DNA of 64,000 nt from Tessaracoccus rhinocerotis (GTDB taxonomy: Bacteria; Actinomycetota; Actinomycetes; Propionibacteriales; Propionibacteriaceae), in the NCBI RefSeq assembly GCF_007197885.1, contig NZ_VKKG01000001.1, forward strand, positions 1 to 64,000, read 5' to 3'. Under the pieces are notes generated by a model. The model saw nothing but the letters and a program-made list of their open reading frames with translations. It was not told where the DNA came from and ran no database searches. Made by a program: the position numbers and the translations under genes. Position 1 is the stretch's first letter. Each line of letters starts with the position of its first letter. This document shows positions 18,089-27,832 of this stretch, in pieces.

Positions 18089-18552
18089 TTGTTTGGCCTC
18101 CCTGGCAGTTCATGGATCTGGTGACCCACACCTGTTGAACCATAACCACCCGAGCCGCGCTCCGTCTCGTCCAGATCATGCACAGGCGTGAAACTGGCGG
18201 TGACGAAGGGCATCACGAGCAGTTGCGCGATGCGGTCCCCCGCGGACACCTCGACGGGATGCCGGGGGTCCAGGTTGACGAGGCACACCAGCACCTCGCC
18301 GCGGTAGCCGGAGTCGATGACCCCCGGCGCGTTGACGATGCTCAGCCCGGTACGGGCGGCGAGCCCCGAACGGGGCGTGACCAGGCCGACGTGCCCCTCG
18401 GGCAGCGCGACCCGCACCCCGGTGCCCACCAGGGCACGTTCGCCGGGTGCGATGGTGATGTCCTGCGTGGAGCGCAGGTCCGCGCCCGCATCGCCCGCGC
18501 GGGCGTAGGTGGGGAGCTGTTCGGGCGAGTCGAGGACGACTGGGATGTTCAC
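18085..18552 (-). CDS. dut: dUTP diphosphatase
   Basis: This 155-aa trimeric enzyme hydrolyses dUTP to dUMP, which keeps uracil out of DNA and feeds dTMP synthesis. The family motifs are all present: AGDAGADL, RSGLA, GVIDSGYRGE, DRIAQLLV and the C-terminal RGSGGYGSTG phosphate-binding arm. The GTG at 18552 overlaps the DUF3093 stop (GTGA). Confidence 0.97.
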   Translation of the reverse strand: MNIPVVLDSPEQLPTYARAGDAGADLRSTQDITIAPGERALVGTGVRVALPEGHVGLVTPRSGLAARTGLSIVNAPGVIDSGYRGEVLVCLVNLDPRHPVEVSAGDRIAQLLVMPFVTASFTPVHDLDETERGSGGYGSTGVGHQIHELPGRPNK

Positions 18553-19001
18553 CGCTGTCCCTTCGCGATGTCGGTGATGGCTGCGGCCAGGTCGGTGGCG
18601 CGACGCGAGCTCACGAGCCAGTGCGGGTGGGGGTCTGCCGGATCCGCCAGCTTCACCCGGACCAGGTCCTTGACGTAGGGGCGGGTGTGGAGGAAGTCCC
18701 GCTGGTCGGCACCGACACCGACGGCAGTCGCAGCGTCCTCGCCGTGCAGTGCCTCGGCGGAGTCGATCCACTCCCCCTCCAGCCTGTACCGCCCGACCCA
18801 CAGGGTGTCCCCGGCCACGCGCACGGCTGCGTGGCCGTAGGAGAACAGGACCACCCCGAGTGCCACCGCGATCAGGCCGACGACGACGCCCCCGAGCTCG
18901 ATCGGGACGTAGGCCAGGACCGCGGCCGCGAGGCTCACGACCAGGACCACCAGGAGCAGCCACCACACCCAGGGCACGCGTAGACGTTCTTGATAAGCCA
19001 C
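18549..19001 (-). CDS. DUF3093 family membrane protein
   Basis: The product is 150 aa with two adjacent membrane segments near the N terminus (VWWLLLVVLVVSLAAAVLAY and a following valine/leucine-rich segment), then a soluble domain. Function is unknown. The GTG at 19001 is preceded by TAGATT (19009-19014) seven bases away, without a ribosome binding site, so the operon message is probably leaderless. First gene of the dut operon. Confidence 0.85.
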   Translation of the reverse strand: MAYQERLRVPWVWWLLLVVLVVSLAAAVLAYVPIELGGVVVGLIAVALGVVLFSYGHAAVRVAGDTLWVGRYRLEGEWIDSAEALHGEDAATAVGVGADQRDFLHTRPYVKDLVRVKLADPADPHPHWLVSSRRATDLAAAITDIAKGQR

Positions 19002-19067
19002 GGGTCCCAATCTAGCCCGCCGCGTGCACCATAATGAACTCAAGTCAGCCAACGCGAGAGGAACACC

Positions 19068-19370
19068 ATGGCATTGTCCGAGAAGGTCTTCTGGAAGATC
19101 TACGCCGGCGTCCTGGGGGCCGCCACCCTGGTCATCTCCCAGAAGCTGGTCACCAAGGCGTGGGAAGCGGCCACCGGCGACGAGCCGCCGGACCCGAACG
19201 ACCCCGAAACGCCGCTGGCGCCCGCCGTGTCATGGGCGATCGCGAGCGGGCTCGGGGTCGGGATCTCACAGCTCGTCATGAACCGCTTCGTCCAGCGCCG
19301 GTGGCTCAAGAACATGGGCCACCGGGCGCCGGGCGGTCTCACCAACAAGCTGGATCTGAAGAAGAAGTAG
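19068..19370 (+). CDS. DUF4235 small membrane-associated protein
   Basis: The product is 100 aa with one or two amphipathic/hydrophobic segments (KIYAGVLGAATLVISQKLV and a later AIASGLGVGISQLV) and a lysine-rich tail. Function is unknown. GAGAGGA precedes the ATG, and CATAAT at 19030-19035 is a good -10 box. It is divergent from the dut operon. Confidence 0.85.
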   Translation: MALSEKVFWKIYAGVLGAATLVISQKLVTKAWEAATGDEPPDPNDPETPLAPAVSWAIASGLGVGISQLVMNRFVQRRWLKNMGHRAPGGLTNKLDLKKK

Positions 19371-19373
19371 GGC

Positions 19374-19670
19374 TCAGACGCAGTCGACGCAGTACGGGAG
19401 ACCGTCCTTCGTCTCCGCGAGCTGGCTCTGGGACTTCACCAGGAAGCACGAGGCACAGGTGAACTCGTTCGCCTGTCGCGGCAGCACCTTGACGGTGAGC
19501 TCCTCGTGGGAGAGGTCGGCACCGGGGAGCTCGAAGGATTCGGCCGCCTCGACCTCGTCCTCGTCCACTTTTCCGGAGTTCTTGTCGTTGCGCCGAGTCT
19601 TCAATTCCTCGATGGAGTCCTCGGAGAGCTCCTCGTCGGTCTTGCGAGGGGCGTCATAATCAGTGGCCAT
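19374..19670 (-). CDS. DUF4193 zinc-ribbon-like protein
   Basis: The product is 98 aa. A charged N-terminal two thirds is followed by two CxxC pairs (CASC and CVDC), a probable zinc site. The family is highly conserved in actinobacteria and unassigned; it is the equivalent of Rv2699c by context. AAGGA precedes the ATG at 19670. Its stop is four bases from the stop of the convergent DUF4235 gene. Confidence 0.88.
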   Translation of the reverse strand: MATDYDAPRKTDEELSEDSIEELKTRRNDKNSGKVDEDEVEAAESFELPGADLSHEELTVKVLPRQANEFTCASCFLVKSQSQLAETKDGLPYCVDCV

Positions 19671-19835
19671 GTTCAGGTCCTTTCCCTGCGCACTGCGAAT
19701 GTCGGACCCAGCCGACGGGTAACGGCGACATGGTACACAGCGGAGACAAGATTGGCGAAGAACCGCTCGCGCCGTGCCCACAGGGGCTTGTGACACGCTG
19801 ATAGGTTGTCAGCCAACAGGAGTACAGGAGAGCCA

Positions 19836-20774
19836 ATGGACAGTGCACTCAGCCCACGGGAGATCCAGGCCAGGATCCGCGGCGGCGCCTCGGTGACCGA
19901 CGTGGCCGAGGAAGCCGGTGTGGACGTCGAGCGCATCGAGGGATTCGCGGGCCCGGTCCTCGCCGAGCGGGAGCACATGACCCGCACGGCGCTCGCCGCG
20001 ACGGTCCGTCGCCGCGGTGACGGCACCGGGCACCGCAAGCTCGGCGACATCATCACCGAACGGCTCCGGGCACGCGGCATCGACGCGGACGACGTGGTCT
20101 GGGACTCCTGGCGGATGCCGGACAGGCGCTGGGCGCTCGTCGGCCGCATCGAGGACGAGGACGAGGCTGCCTCACGCAGCGCCGAGTTCCTCTTCGACCC
20201 CAAGGGACGCTTCAACGTCGCCGCGAACGCCGACGCACGTTGGATGATCGGCGAACAGCTGCCCGGACTCGAGACCCCGGACAACGAGAACACCGTGGAC
20301 TTCCAGGACGAGTTGGCCCTCGTGCGCGCCACCCAGGACACGCCTGACGTGCCGGGCGACGACGTACCGCGCCCCGACACCTCCTATGATTCGGACGCCA
20401 CCTCCGAGCTCGACGACCTCTACGACATGATGAGCGGCATCAGCGAGGACTCGGTGCGCATCTACGTCGGGCTCGACGAGGAGGGAGAACCCGTCCACAA
20501 CGCTCCGACGGCACAGGCCGACGAGGCGGACACCAAGTCGGCCCCCGAAGGGTCACCAGCGGGCCCCCACGAGCCCCAGGGCGCCCAGGTCTCCCCCGCC
20601 GCACCCGATGTCCCCGCCGACGGCCAGACGGTCCTGGAGCCCGAGCAGGACGCACTGGTGGAGGCACCTGAGGAGAGCCTGCAGGAGTCGCCGAAGCCGA
20701 AGGGCAAGCGGCGCCGCGCGAAGATTCCCAGCTGGGACGAGATCATGTTCGGTGGACCCACCAAGGACGCTTGA
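19836..20774 (+). CDS. sepH: Septation protein SepH
   Basis: The product is 312 aa. The N-terminal DUF3071 domain (SPREIQARIRGGASVTDVAEEAGV and RWALVGRIED) is characteristic of SepH, which in Streptomyces and mycobacteria binds FtsZ through an internal helix-turn-helix and promotes Z-ring assembly. The C-terminal half is disordered, acidic and proline-rich and ends in a basic KGKRRRAKIPSWDEIMFG motif. ACAGGAGAG precedes the ATG at 19836. It is a single-gene unit ended by a strong hairpin. Confidence 0.9.
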   Translation: MDSALSPREIQARIRGGASVTDVAEEAGVDVERIEGFAGPVLAEREHMTRTALAATVRRRGDGTGHRKLGDIITERLRARGIDADDVVWDSWRMPDRRWALVGRIEDEDEAASRSAEFLFDPKGRFNVAANADARWMIGEQLPGLETPDNENTVDFQDELALVRATQDTPDVPGDDVPRPDTSYDSDATSELDDLYDMMSGISEDSVRIYVGLDEEGEPVHNAPTAQADEADTKSAPEGSPAGPHEPQGAQVSPAAPDVPADGQTVLEPEQDALVEAPEESLQESPKPKGKRRRAKIPSWDEIMFGGPTKDA

Positions 20775-20799
20775 ACCGCCTCACACACTGGACAACCAA

Positions 20800-20835
20800 G
20801 AGGGCCGCCCGGGAGATTCCCCGGGCGGCCCTCTT
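20800..20835. terminator. Bidirectional terminator between sepH and the hexosaminidase gene
   Basis: GAGGGCCGCCCGGG (20800-20813) pairs with CCCGGGCGGCCCTC (20820-20833), a 14-bp GC-rich stem with a six-base loop. It lies between two convergent genes and probably serves both. Confidence 0.85.
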
Positions 20836-20846
20836 CAGTGCTCCTG

Positions 20847-23800
20847 TCAGCGGAACTTCACAATGTTGTTGAAGACCCACCGGTCCACGAGGCCGTAGCT
20901 CCAGGACCCGTCGGGGTTCTGGAATCCGGCACCGAGGTTCTCCACCCAGATGTAGCTGCGGCAACCGTTGTTGCCGGTGGCAGGAGTGTTGCACTCGGTG
21001 CGCCACTTGCGACCGTCGGCCGCCTCCCACGCCCCGGGGTTCCCCAGCGGGTTCGACGCCCACAGGGACTTCGGTGAGGGCAGGTACGTCAGGTTGTTGA
21101 AGTTCCAACCGGTGCTCTGCGTGAAGACACCGTCGTCGTAGCTGACCTGCGTCGACCAGATGTCGGTGAAGCAGCGGAACGTCCGTGAGTACGGCTCACA
21201 GGCGGTGTGCCACTTGCGTCCGTTCACGTCATGGTAGCCCGGCGTCGTGTAGACGTCGGAGGCGTCCCAATGCTGCCCGTCGCCGCCCGGCGTGACCGTG
21301 ACGGTAACGGTGGGTTCAGCGGTGGGCTCCTCGTTCGGCTCCTCACTCGGCTCCGGAGTGGGCTCGACGACGCAGCCCTCGGCGGGCGCCCAGACCTCCG
21401 GAACCACCGGCTCGACCTCCGGCTGCTCCTCCCCGGGGAGGAGGCCCCAGAACTCGACCTCGGCCGCAGTGGCGAACACGTGGGTGTCGTTGTGCGGGGC
21501 TGTGGCGGTGAGCCGGAAGTGGCGAGCCGTGACCTCGACCTCGGTCTGGAACGCCTCGGTGCCGCCCGTCGGGATCGTCACGCCCGCGGACAGGGAGGTC
21601 CAGTTCTCGCCGTCCTCGCTGGTCTCGACGTCGAACGTCTCGAAACGTCCGTTCGGGCTGTCCTGGCGGGGCACGATCACGATCGCGCTCACCTCGTGAT
21701 CCTCGCCCAGGTCGAACGTCATCCAGTGGGGGTAGTCCGGTGCGGGAGCCGCCCACTGGGAGTGCCAGTAGGTTGCGTGGTTGCCGTCGACCAGGGCGTC
21801 GGCCACGCCGTTGGGCTCGGGCTCATTGGTGGCATCGGACGAGACCGCAGCCTCGATGCCGGTCAGCAGGCGGCCCGACGGTGCGAGCGTCTGCGATTCG
21901 ACCGTGATGACCTTCTCCACGAAGCGGCCGAGCGAGTCCTGGACGCGCAGGAGGTGGTCTCCCTTCACCGTCTGGTACGGCGCGTAGTGGCTGTGGAAGG
22001 CGTTGCCCTCGGCGTCGGTGCGCAGGGTTCCCACCTTGTCACCGTCCCACAGGACGTCGACGTAGGCGTTGGGCTCCAGGCCCGCGAGGCTCACGGCCAC
22101 GCGGGAGTCGTCGCGCATGGTGGTGGCGGCCAGTTCCATGCTGGGCGCCACGCACTCCTCGAACACCGGCTGCGCCGGGGCCTCGTAGTCACCTGAGGCC
22201 ACGACGGTGGCGGTCAGGACGCGCCCGTCGGAGAGGGTGACGGTGACTTCGTGGCTGCCTGCCGCTGCGTAGGAGTGCTCGGCACCGATCCGGTACAGCC
22301 CGGCTGCGGCCACCGGTGTGCGCGGCGCGTCCGTGGTGAACGTGCCGGCCACGGGTGCAGAGCCGTCCCCGAAGTCGATCGTTGCCGTCAGCGGTGCCGC
22401 GAGGGCCGAGCGGCTGGCGCTGTCGGCGTCGTCGACCGAGTCCACTGCGATCGCGGTGCCGTCCTCGGAGACCTTCGTCCCGGGGGCGACCACGTGTGCG
22501 ACCTCGATGCGGGCCGAGGAGCCCGTACCGGCCTGCGCGTCGGCACCGGCGGCGTCGGTCTCCCACTCGACCCGGTTCCCGTCGTAGAAGTTGCTGCCCA
22601 TGACGGCAAGTCGGGGCCCGATGCCGGCCATCCGGTCCAGGTACTCACCGACGTCGCGCTGGGCGCGCGGCGTCCAGCCAACCTCGGCGTGCGAGATGGC
22701 ACGGGGGAAGATCAGGAACTCGTTCTGGTCACCGCCGCGGTGGGTCTCGGACCACAGGGGCGCCTCGGGACCGAGGATGTCGGCCTCGTCGGCGTTGGGG
22801 ACGACGTCGGCAGGGTCCCAGTTGTAGTAGTGGTCCAGATCGCCCTGGCCGGCCCAGGTGAGCCCGATGGGAGTCTTGGGGTGGTACTTCATGTCCAGGT
22901 AGGCGGCGTTGGCACGGGAGGCGATGACCTTCGCACCCTGCGAGACGGCGTTGGCGACGTGGCTGAGGTCACCGATCCAGTACTGGATGACGTCACCCTC
23001 GCTGAGCTTTCCGGAGTAGGAGATCTCGGTCCAGCCGATGGGCTTCTTGCCGAGGTCGCGCACCAGCGCGACGCTCTGCTCCACGAACGAGACGAAGCTC
23101 TCGTGGGGGGTCACGTGTGCCTCGTCCCCACCGATGTGGATGTACTCGCCGGGGGTGATCGCGGCGAGCTGGCCGAAGATGTGGCGCAGGGACACCCAGG
23201 TCTGCGGGTTGTCCACGTCGAGGGTGGACTCGCCGACGTCGCCGTCGTTCTGCTCCATGGTGGTGCCGTAGACGGTGGTTGCGGGCGCCGTGCCCTCGGA
23301 GTTCAGTTCCGGGATCGCGTGCAGCATGGCCTTGGTGTGGCCGGGCACGTCGATCTCGGGGATCAGCGTCACGAAGCGCTCGGCGGCGTAGGCGACGATC
23401 TCCTTGTACTCATCCTGCGTGTAGTAGCCGGTGCGGCCGAGTTCGGACTTGTAGGCGTTGCCGTGCGAGAGCATTGCCGACTGGCCGGAGATCTCGGTCA
23501 GCCTGGTGTAGTCCACCGGGTCGCCCTCGGCCTTGCCCTCGTTGGTGATCTCGATGCGCCAGCCCTGGTCGTCGGCCAGGTGGAAGTGCAGGCGGGACTG
23601 CTTGAAGGACGCGAGGGTGTCGATGATGGCCTTGACCTCGTCGACCTCGATGAACGAGCGCGCCGGGTCGAGCTGGACGCCGCGGTGCACGAACCGGGGA
23701 GCGTCCTCGATCTCGACGGCGGGGGCGCTCCACGTGGCGTTGACCGGGGTGTCGGACTCGATCATCGCCGGGAACAGCTGGCGAAGGGTCGTGGTGCCGT

Positions 23801-24671
23801 TGAACAGGCCGTGGGCGGCGGGGGCCGTGATCACGGCGCCGTCAGCGGTGACGTCCAGGCTGTAGGCCTCGTCGGGGCTGGGGCCGTCCGGGCTCTGGTA
23901 GGCCTCGTCGATGACGAGCCGGATGGAGTTGGTGGGTGCGTCCGCCACGACGGGCAGTGCGAAACCGGTCGAGGTGCGGAAGCGCTCCGCCAGTTGTTCG
24001 GCCACGGCGACGGCGTCGCCGGTTGCCTCCAGGCGGGTGTCGGCGTGGAGCACGAACGGCTCGCCGCCGGTCTCCACGACCTGACGCGGCAGGGGCACGA
24101 GCGGCAGCTCGGTCGCAGGTGCCACCACGGGCTCGGGTCCGTCCCAGACCTCGAGCTCGAACAGTGAGATGCCCCACTTCGAGCCACCGATCGGGGTGCG
24201 GTCGAGTCCCTGCATGCGCACGAACTTCCAGGCGGCACCCGTGGTCTCATCGTTCAGGTTCTGGGTGTCGGTGGTGTCGCAAACCGGCTGGATTTCGGCG
24301 GTGGCATCGACGAACGTCTCCCCGTCGGCCAAGACCTGCAGCTTGTACCGGGCGGCGCAGGCGGCCTCCCAGACGATGTTCACGTGGTCGATGACGGTTG
24401 CCTCGGCGAGCTCGACCTGGATCCAGGCGGTGTCGGAGTGGTTGGAGGACCACCTCGTGCTGGTGTCGCCGTCGTTGGCCGCGGCCACGGGCCACCTGCC
24501 GTCGGCGACCTAGGTTCCGCTGGCCGTGGCCAATCCACCTTCGGACTGGAGGGCGACATTCGCACCGTCCGCAGCCTGCGAGACGGTCGGCGCCCAAGTG
24601 GCCACCATCCCCGTCAGCAGGAGGGCGAGAGCGGAGATGATCGCCACGACACGTGACGTTTGGGAGCGCAT
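20847..24671 (-). pseudogene. Secreted GH20 beta-N-acetylhexosaminidase, interrupted by an amber codon
   Basis: From the ATG at 24671 the frame encodes a signal peptide (basic MRSQTSR, then a hydrophobic core, then SQAADG), stops at TAG 24510-24512, and resumes in the same frame for over 1200 residues. After the stop come an F5/8C-type carbohydrate-binding domain, a GH20b domain, the GH20 barrel with the catalytic pair in IHIGGDEAHVTPH, a second F5/8C domain, and a duplicated C-terminal cysteine module. The enzyme would release N-acetylglucosamine from chitin or glycans outside the cell. Internal restart at 24488 would lack the signal peptide. Either a nonsense mutation (GAG to TAG) or a sequencing error. 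Confidence 0.85.
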
Positions 24672-24838
24672 CCTTGCACCTCTTCGTAGAGACTCGACTG
24701 CGGCCAGCACGTTGTTGTGCGGCCTCGCCGATACTCGCACAGCCCTCACGTCGTGGGGAACGGTCACGGGCCCTGAGGGGCGAGATGCGAAGCGACATGA
24801 GCGATTGCCGCCAGGACGACGGAAAACGCCGCGGGACC

Positions 24839-25480
24839 TCAGCTCTCGAAGGGCAGCGGGTCGGGCGACAGCGTCGCCTTGGCGCGGGTGGCGGTCACCC
24901 GCCGCCGGTGGTGGGCCCGGCACAGCACCTCGTAGCGCACCTCCGCGTCACCGACGGTGTCTCCGACCACCACCTGGGAGCCCTCGGTGACCATGATGCC
25001 GTCGATGGTGCGCGCGTTGTGGGTGCCCTTCTTGCCGCACCAGCAGAGCGGCCCGATGGGCAGGGTCTCCACGCGGTCGGCGAGTTCGACCATGCGCTTG
25101 GAGCCCGGGAACAGCTGGGTCCGGAAGTCCGCGAGGATGCCGAAGCCGTAGACGTCCAGCTGCAACTCGTCCACGATCCGCGCCAGCTGGTCGACATGCT
25201 CGGCCTCGTAGAATTGCACCTCGTCGCACACCAGGTAGTCGACCCGCTGGCCGGTGGTGAGCTCGCGGATGACGTAGGTCCAGAAGTCGAAGTCCTCGTT
25301 GACCTCGATCGCCTCGGTCTCCAGTCCGATCCGCGAGGTGACCCGGGGGGTGCCGGAGCGGTCCTGACTGGTGAACACCCGCCCGGCCCTCCCGTGGGTG
25401 GACTGGGTGTGGTTCAACTGGAGCGCAAGCGTCGACTTGCCACAGTCCATCGGTCCCGTGTGGAAGACGAGTTCAGCCAC
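24839..25480 (-). CDS. tdk: Thymidine kinase (type II)
   Basis: This 213-aa enzyme phosphorylates thymidine in the salvage pathway. The P-loop is GPMDCGKST (residues 9-17), the second nucleotide motif is VCDEVQFY, and cysteines in CWCGKKG and LCRAHH fit the zinc lasso site. The GTG at 25480 lies inside the 3' end of the glycosyltransferase gene (8-base overlap). Last gene of the operon that starts at 28413. Confidence 0.95.
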   Translation of the reverse strand: MAELVFHTGPMDCGKSTLALQLNHTQSTHGRAGRVFTSQDRSGTPRVTSRIGLETEAIEVNEDFDFWTYVIRELTTGQRVDYLVCDEVQFYEAEHVDQLARIVDELQLDVYGFGILADFRTQLFPGSKRMVELADRVETLPIGPLCWCGKKGTHNARTIDGIMVTEGSQVVVGDTVGDAEVRYEVLCRAHHRRRVTATRAKATLSPDPLPFES

Positions 25481-26714
25481 GCCGTCCCACCCCTTCCTCC
25501 AGCAGTTCCCTGTACGCGGCCTCGTAGAGCTCCCCCGTGCGGCGGGGGGTAAGCGTCGGCATCAGTTGCGACGCCGCGGCAGACATGGAGTGCCGCAGCT
25601 TCGGGTCCATCATCCGCCGCATCCCGGCGGCCAGGGCGGCCGAGCCCGGTCCGGTCAGCAGTGAGGACTCCTCCGACAGGCCGACGGTCAGCCTGTCATC
25701 GCACAGGAGCACCGGCAACCCGGCGGCCACACCCTCGGCGATCACCAGCGCCTGCGAGTCGAACCGGAAGCTGCTGAGCGCGAGCACGTCAGCGTTGACG
25801 AGTTCGTAGGCGATCGCGTCCAGGGAGCTCAGGTGGCCGCGCATGTCGATGTTGTCTGCTCCCCGTGCGAGCGATCGCAGGAGGTCGCGCTGGTCGCCGT
25901 CGCCGACGATGACGAGCTCCGCATCCGGCAGGTCGGCCCGGCGGAAGGCCTTGACCAGCACGTCGAGTCGCTTCTCCTTGGCGAGGCGGCCCACAGAGAG
26001 GAACCTGACGACCCCGTCGTCGCGGCGCTCCCTCTCGGCCTTCCCGATCGCCTCCAGCATCCCGCGGTTGACGCCGGTGGGGACCACGAAGGCCTTGAGG
26101 TCGCCGTCGGCCGCCTCTGTGATCAGGTCCTTCATGAACGGCGATGGCACGGTGTAGGCGTCGACCTTGCCGGCGATGTCCGCGAACGAGGCCCAGTCCA
26201 TGCGGGCGGCCACTCCCCCGGTCTCGTGGTCCTTGTGCGGCAGGCGGGACCGCGGCGGGGACTTGCGACTCGCGCGCGTCAGGAAGGGGTTGATCAGGAC
26301 CTGGTACGACAGCGTCCCGAAGATGGAGGACCGCACCGTCTGGTGCGTGCCGGCGATGTTCGCGTGGAAGGTGTGCAGGTGCGGGACGCCCTGCAACCGC
26401 GCGATCCGAGAACCAAGTACCAAGGCCCCACGGTCCGTCTGTGAGTGGATGATGTCGAAGCGGCCCTGGGCACTGATCAGCCGGGCCCGGCGCTCGGAGC
26501 AGTGCAGGACGCTCAGGTGGGCCGGGAGGCCCTCGACGTAGATGGTGGGGCACTCGATGATGCGGCACACCCGCGGCTTCTCGAGGTGCCGGTCGGGCGC
26601 CACCAGGGTGACCTCGTGGCCGAGCGCCGTCAGTTCCTCGAGCTGGGTCTGGACCGAGCGGGAGATGCCGCCCGACGACGGGAAGAAGTCGTCGATCAGG
26701 ATCGCGATCCGCAT
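25473..26714 (-). CDS. Glycosyltransferase family 4 protein
   Basis: The product is 413 aa with a GT-B fold. The N-terminal domain starts MRIAILIDDFFPSSGGISRS, the usual glycine-rich acceptor loop of GT4 enzymes. The C-terminal nucleotide-sugar domain has FLSVGRLAKEKRLDVLVKAF, LVIVGDGD and the E-x7-E-type IAEGVAAGLPVL. The donor and acceptor are unknown; similar actinobacterial enzymes make mannosides or cell-envelope glycans. ATG 26714 overlaps the phosphodiesterase stop (TGATG). Confidence 0.88.
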   Translation of the reverse strand: MRIAILIDDFFPSSGGISRSVQTQLEELTALGHEVTLVAPDRHLEKPRVCRIIECPTIYVEGLPAHLSVLHCSERRARLISAQGRFDIIHSQTDRGALVLGSRIARLQGVPHLHTFHANIAGTHQTVRSSIFGTLSYQVLINPFLTRASRKSPPRSRLPHKDHETGGVAARMDWASFADIAGKVDAYTVPSPFMKDLITEAADGDLKAFVVPTGVNRGMLEAIGKAERERRDDGVVRFLSVGRLAKEKRLDVLVKAFRRADLPDAELVIVGDGDQRDLLRSLARGADNIDMRGHLSSLDAIAYELVNADVLALSSFRFDSQALVIAEGVAAGLPVLLCDDRLTVGLSEESSLLTGPGSAALAAGMRRMMDPKLRHSMSAAASQLMPTLTPRRTGELYEAAYRELLEEGVGRRG

Positions 26715-27832
26715 CACCGCGGACCGATCGCGAACAGTGGCACCAGCATCTCCGCCGGCGTGAGGGACCCGTGCATCCCAACGAGACCGAACTCACCCGG
26801 GAAGTTGTGGCTCATCACCGCCCAGTCCTCGCGCATGGCCACCAGGACGTCCCCGATCCGTGGCATGGCCAGGGGATCCGGGTCAGCGCCGAACCAGCCT
26901 GCAGCGAGGGCGTCGTCGCGCAGCACCACTTCAGCCCGCTCCCCCATGAACCCGGCCCAGACCGCGGCGAGTCGGGGCGCGTCGTCGGTGTACAACTGGC
27001 GGAATCGGCCCTCGCCTGCGATGTGCCGGTAGCCGGCGAGCTCGGGGTGGTCGTCGGCGACGATCTTGCGGTCCTGCGGCACGTTGACCATGCCGTGGTC
27101 TCCCGTGACGAGCAGGCAGACGTCGTCGGGAAGGGCCTCGGCGAGGTGAACCACGAGGTCGTCGATGCGGGCCAGTTCGTCCAGCCACTGCCAGGACCCG
27201 ACACCGTGACCGTGGCCGTGGTGGTCAAGCAACCGCTCGTAGGCGTAGACCACGTCGCTGCCCTGCAGAGCGGCACCGATCAGGTCGGTGAAGTGCTCCG
27301 GGTCCGACTCAAACTCCACCCCGTGGTGCCGGGTGCCCCCGAAGGCCATCCGAGTGAGCGCACTGTCGGCGAACCGGGTGAGGCTGACGGCGGCGCTCCG
27401 GTGGCCCTGACGCGCGAGGCGCGAGAAGACGGTGGGACGCAGCGTGAACGCCTCCACGTCCTCGGGGCCGCCGTCCCAGCTTAGGGCGTTCAGCACGCGG
27501 TCCGCGGCGGGGTCGAGGAACGTGTAGCCGACGACGCCGTGGTGCCCCGGCACCGCTCCGCAGCCGAGGCTGGTGAGCGAGGTCGCCGTCGTGGAGGGGA
27601 CGGCGCAGGTGAGGGTGAGCGCCGAGGGCATCAGTGCGGCGAGGTGCTCGGCGTGGTCGGCGTGCTCGGCCAGCGGGTACCAACCCAGACCGTCGACCAG
27701 AAGGATGACGTACTTGCGGGCCCGCGGCAGGTCGATCACGGGTTCCCCGCCGGTGAGCCTGGCCTCGATGCTGGGCAGCAGGTTCGCGAGCGTGGCCCCG
27801 TCGTAGTCGGGCAGGACGAACTCGGGGACCAT
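26714..27832 (-). CDS. Type I phosphodiesterase / nucleotide pyrophosphatase family protein
   Basis: The product is 372 aa of the alkaline-phosphatase superfamily. Metal-ligand motifs are visible: LLVDGLGW, the nucleophile threonine in VPSTTATSL, DHHGHGHG and VTGDHGMV. No signal peptide is seen, so it is probably cytosolic. The substrate is unknown. It is coupled by TGATG overlaps to the DUF5998 gene upstream and the glycosyltransferase downstream. Confidence 0.88.
   Translation of the reverse strand: MVPEFVLPDYDGATLANLLPSIEARLTGGEPVIDLPRARKYVILLVDGLGWYPLAEHADHAEHLAALMPSALTLTCAVPSTTATSLTSLGCGAVPGHHGVVGYTFLDPAADRVLNALSWDGGPEDVEAFTLRPTVFSRLARQGHRSAAVSLTRFADSALTRMAFGGTRHHGVEFESDPEHFTDLIGAALQGSDVVYAYERLLDHHGHGHGVGSWQWLDELARIDDLVVHLAEALPDDVCLLVTGDHGMVNVPQDRKIVADDHPELAGYRHIAGEGRFRQLYTDDAPRLAAVWAGFMGERAEVVLRDDALAAGWFGADPDPLAMPRIGDVLVAMREDWAVMSHNFPGEFGLVGMHGSLTPAEMLVPLFAIGPR

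Noticed and set aside
24702-24724. GGCC-flanked inverted repeat upstream of the hexosaminidase gene, considered as a DasR-type operator
   Set aside because: The arms are imperfect (one extra base) and the sequence does not match the DasR consensus.
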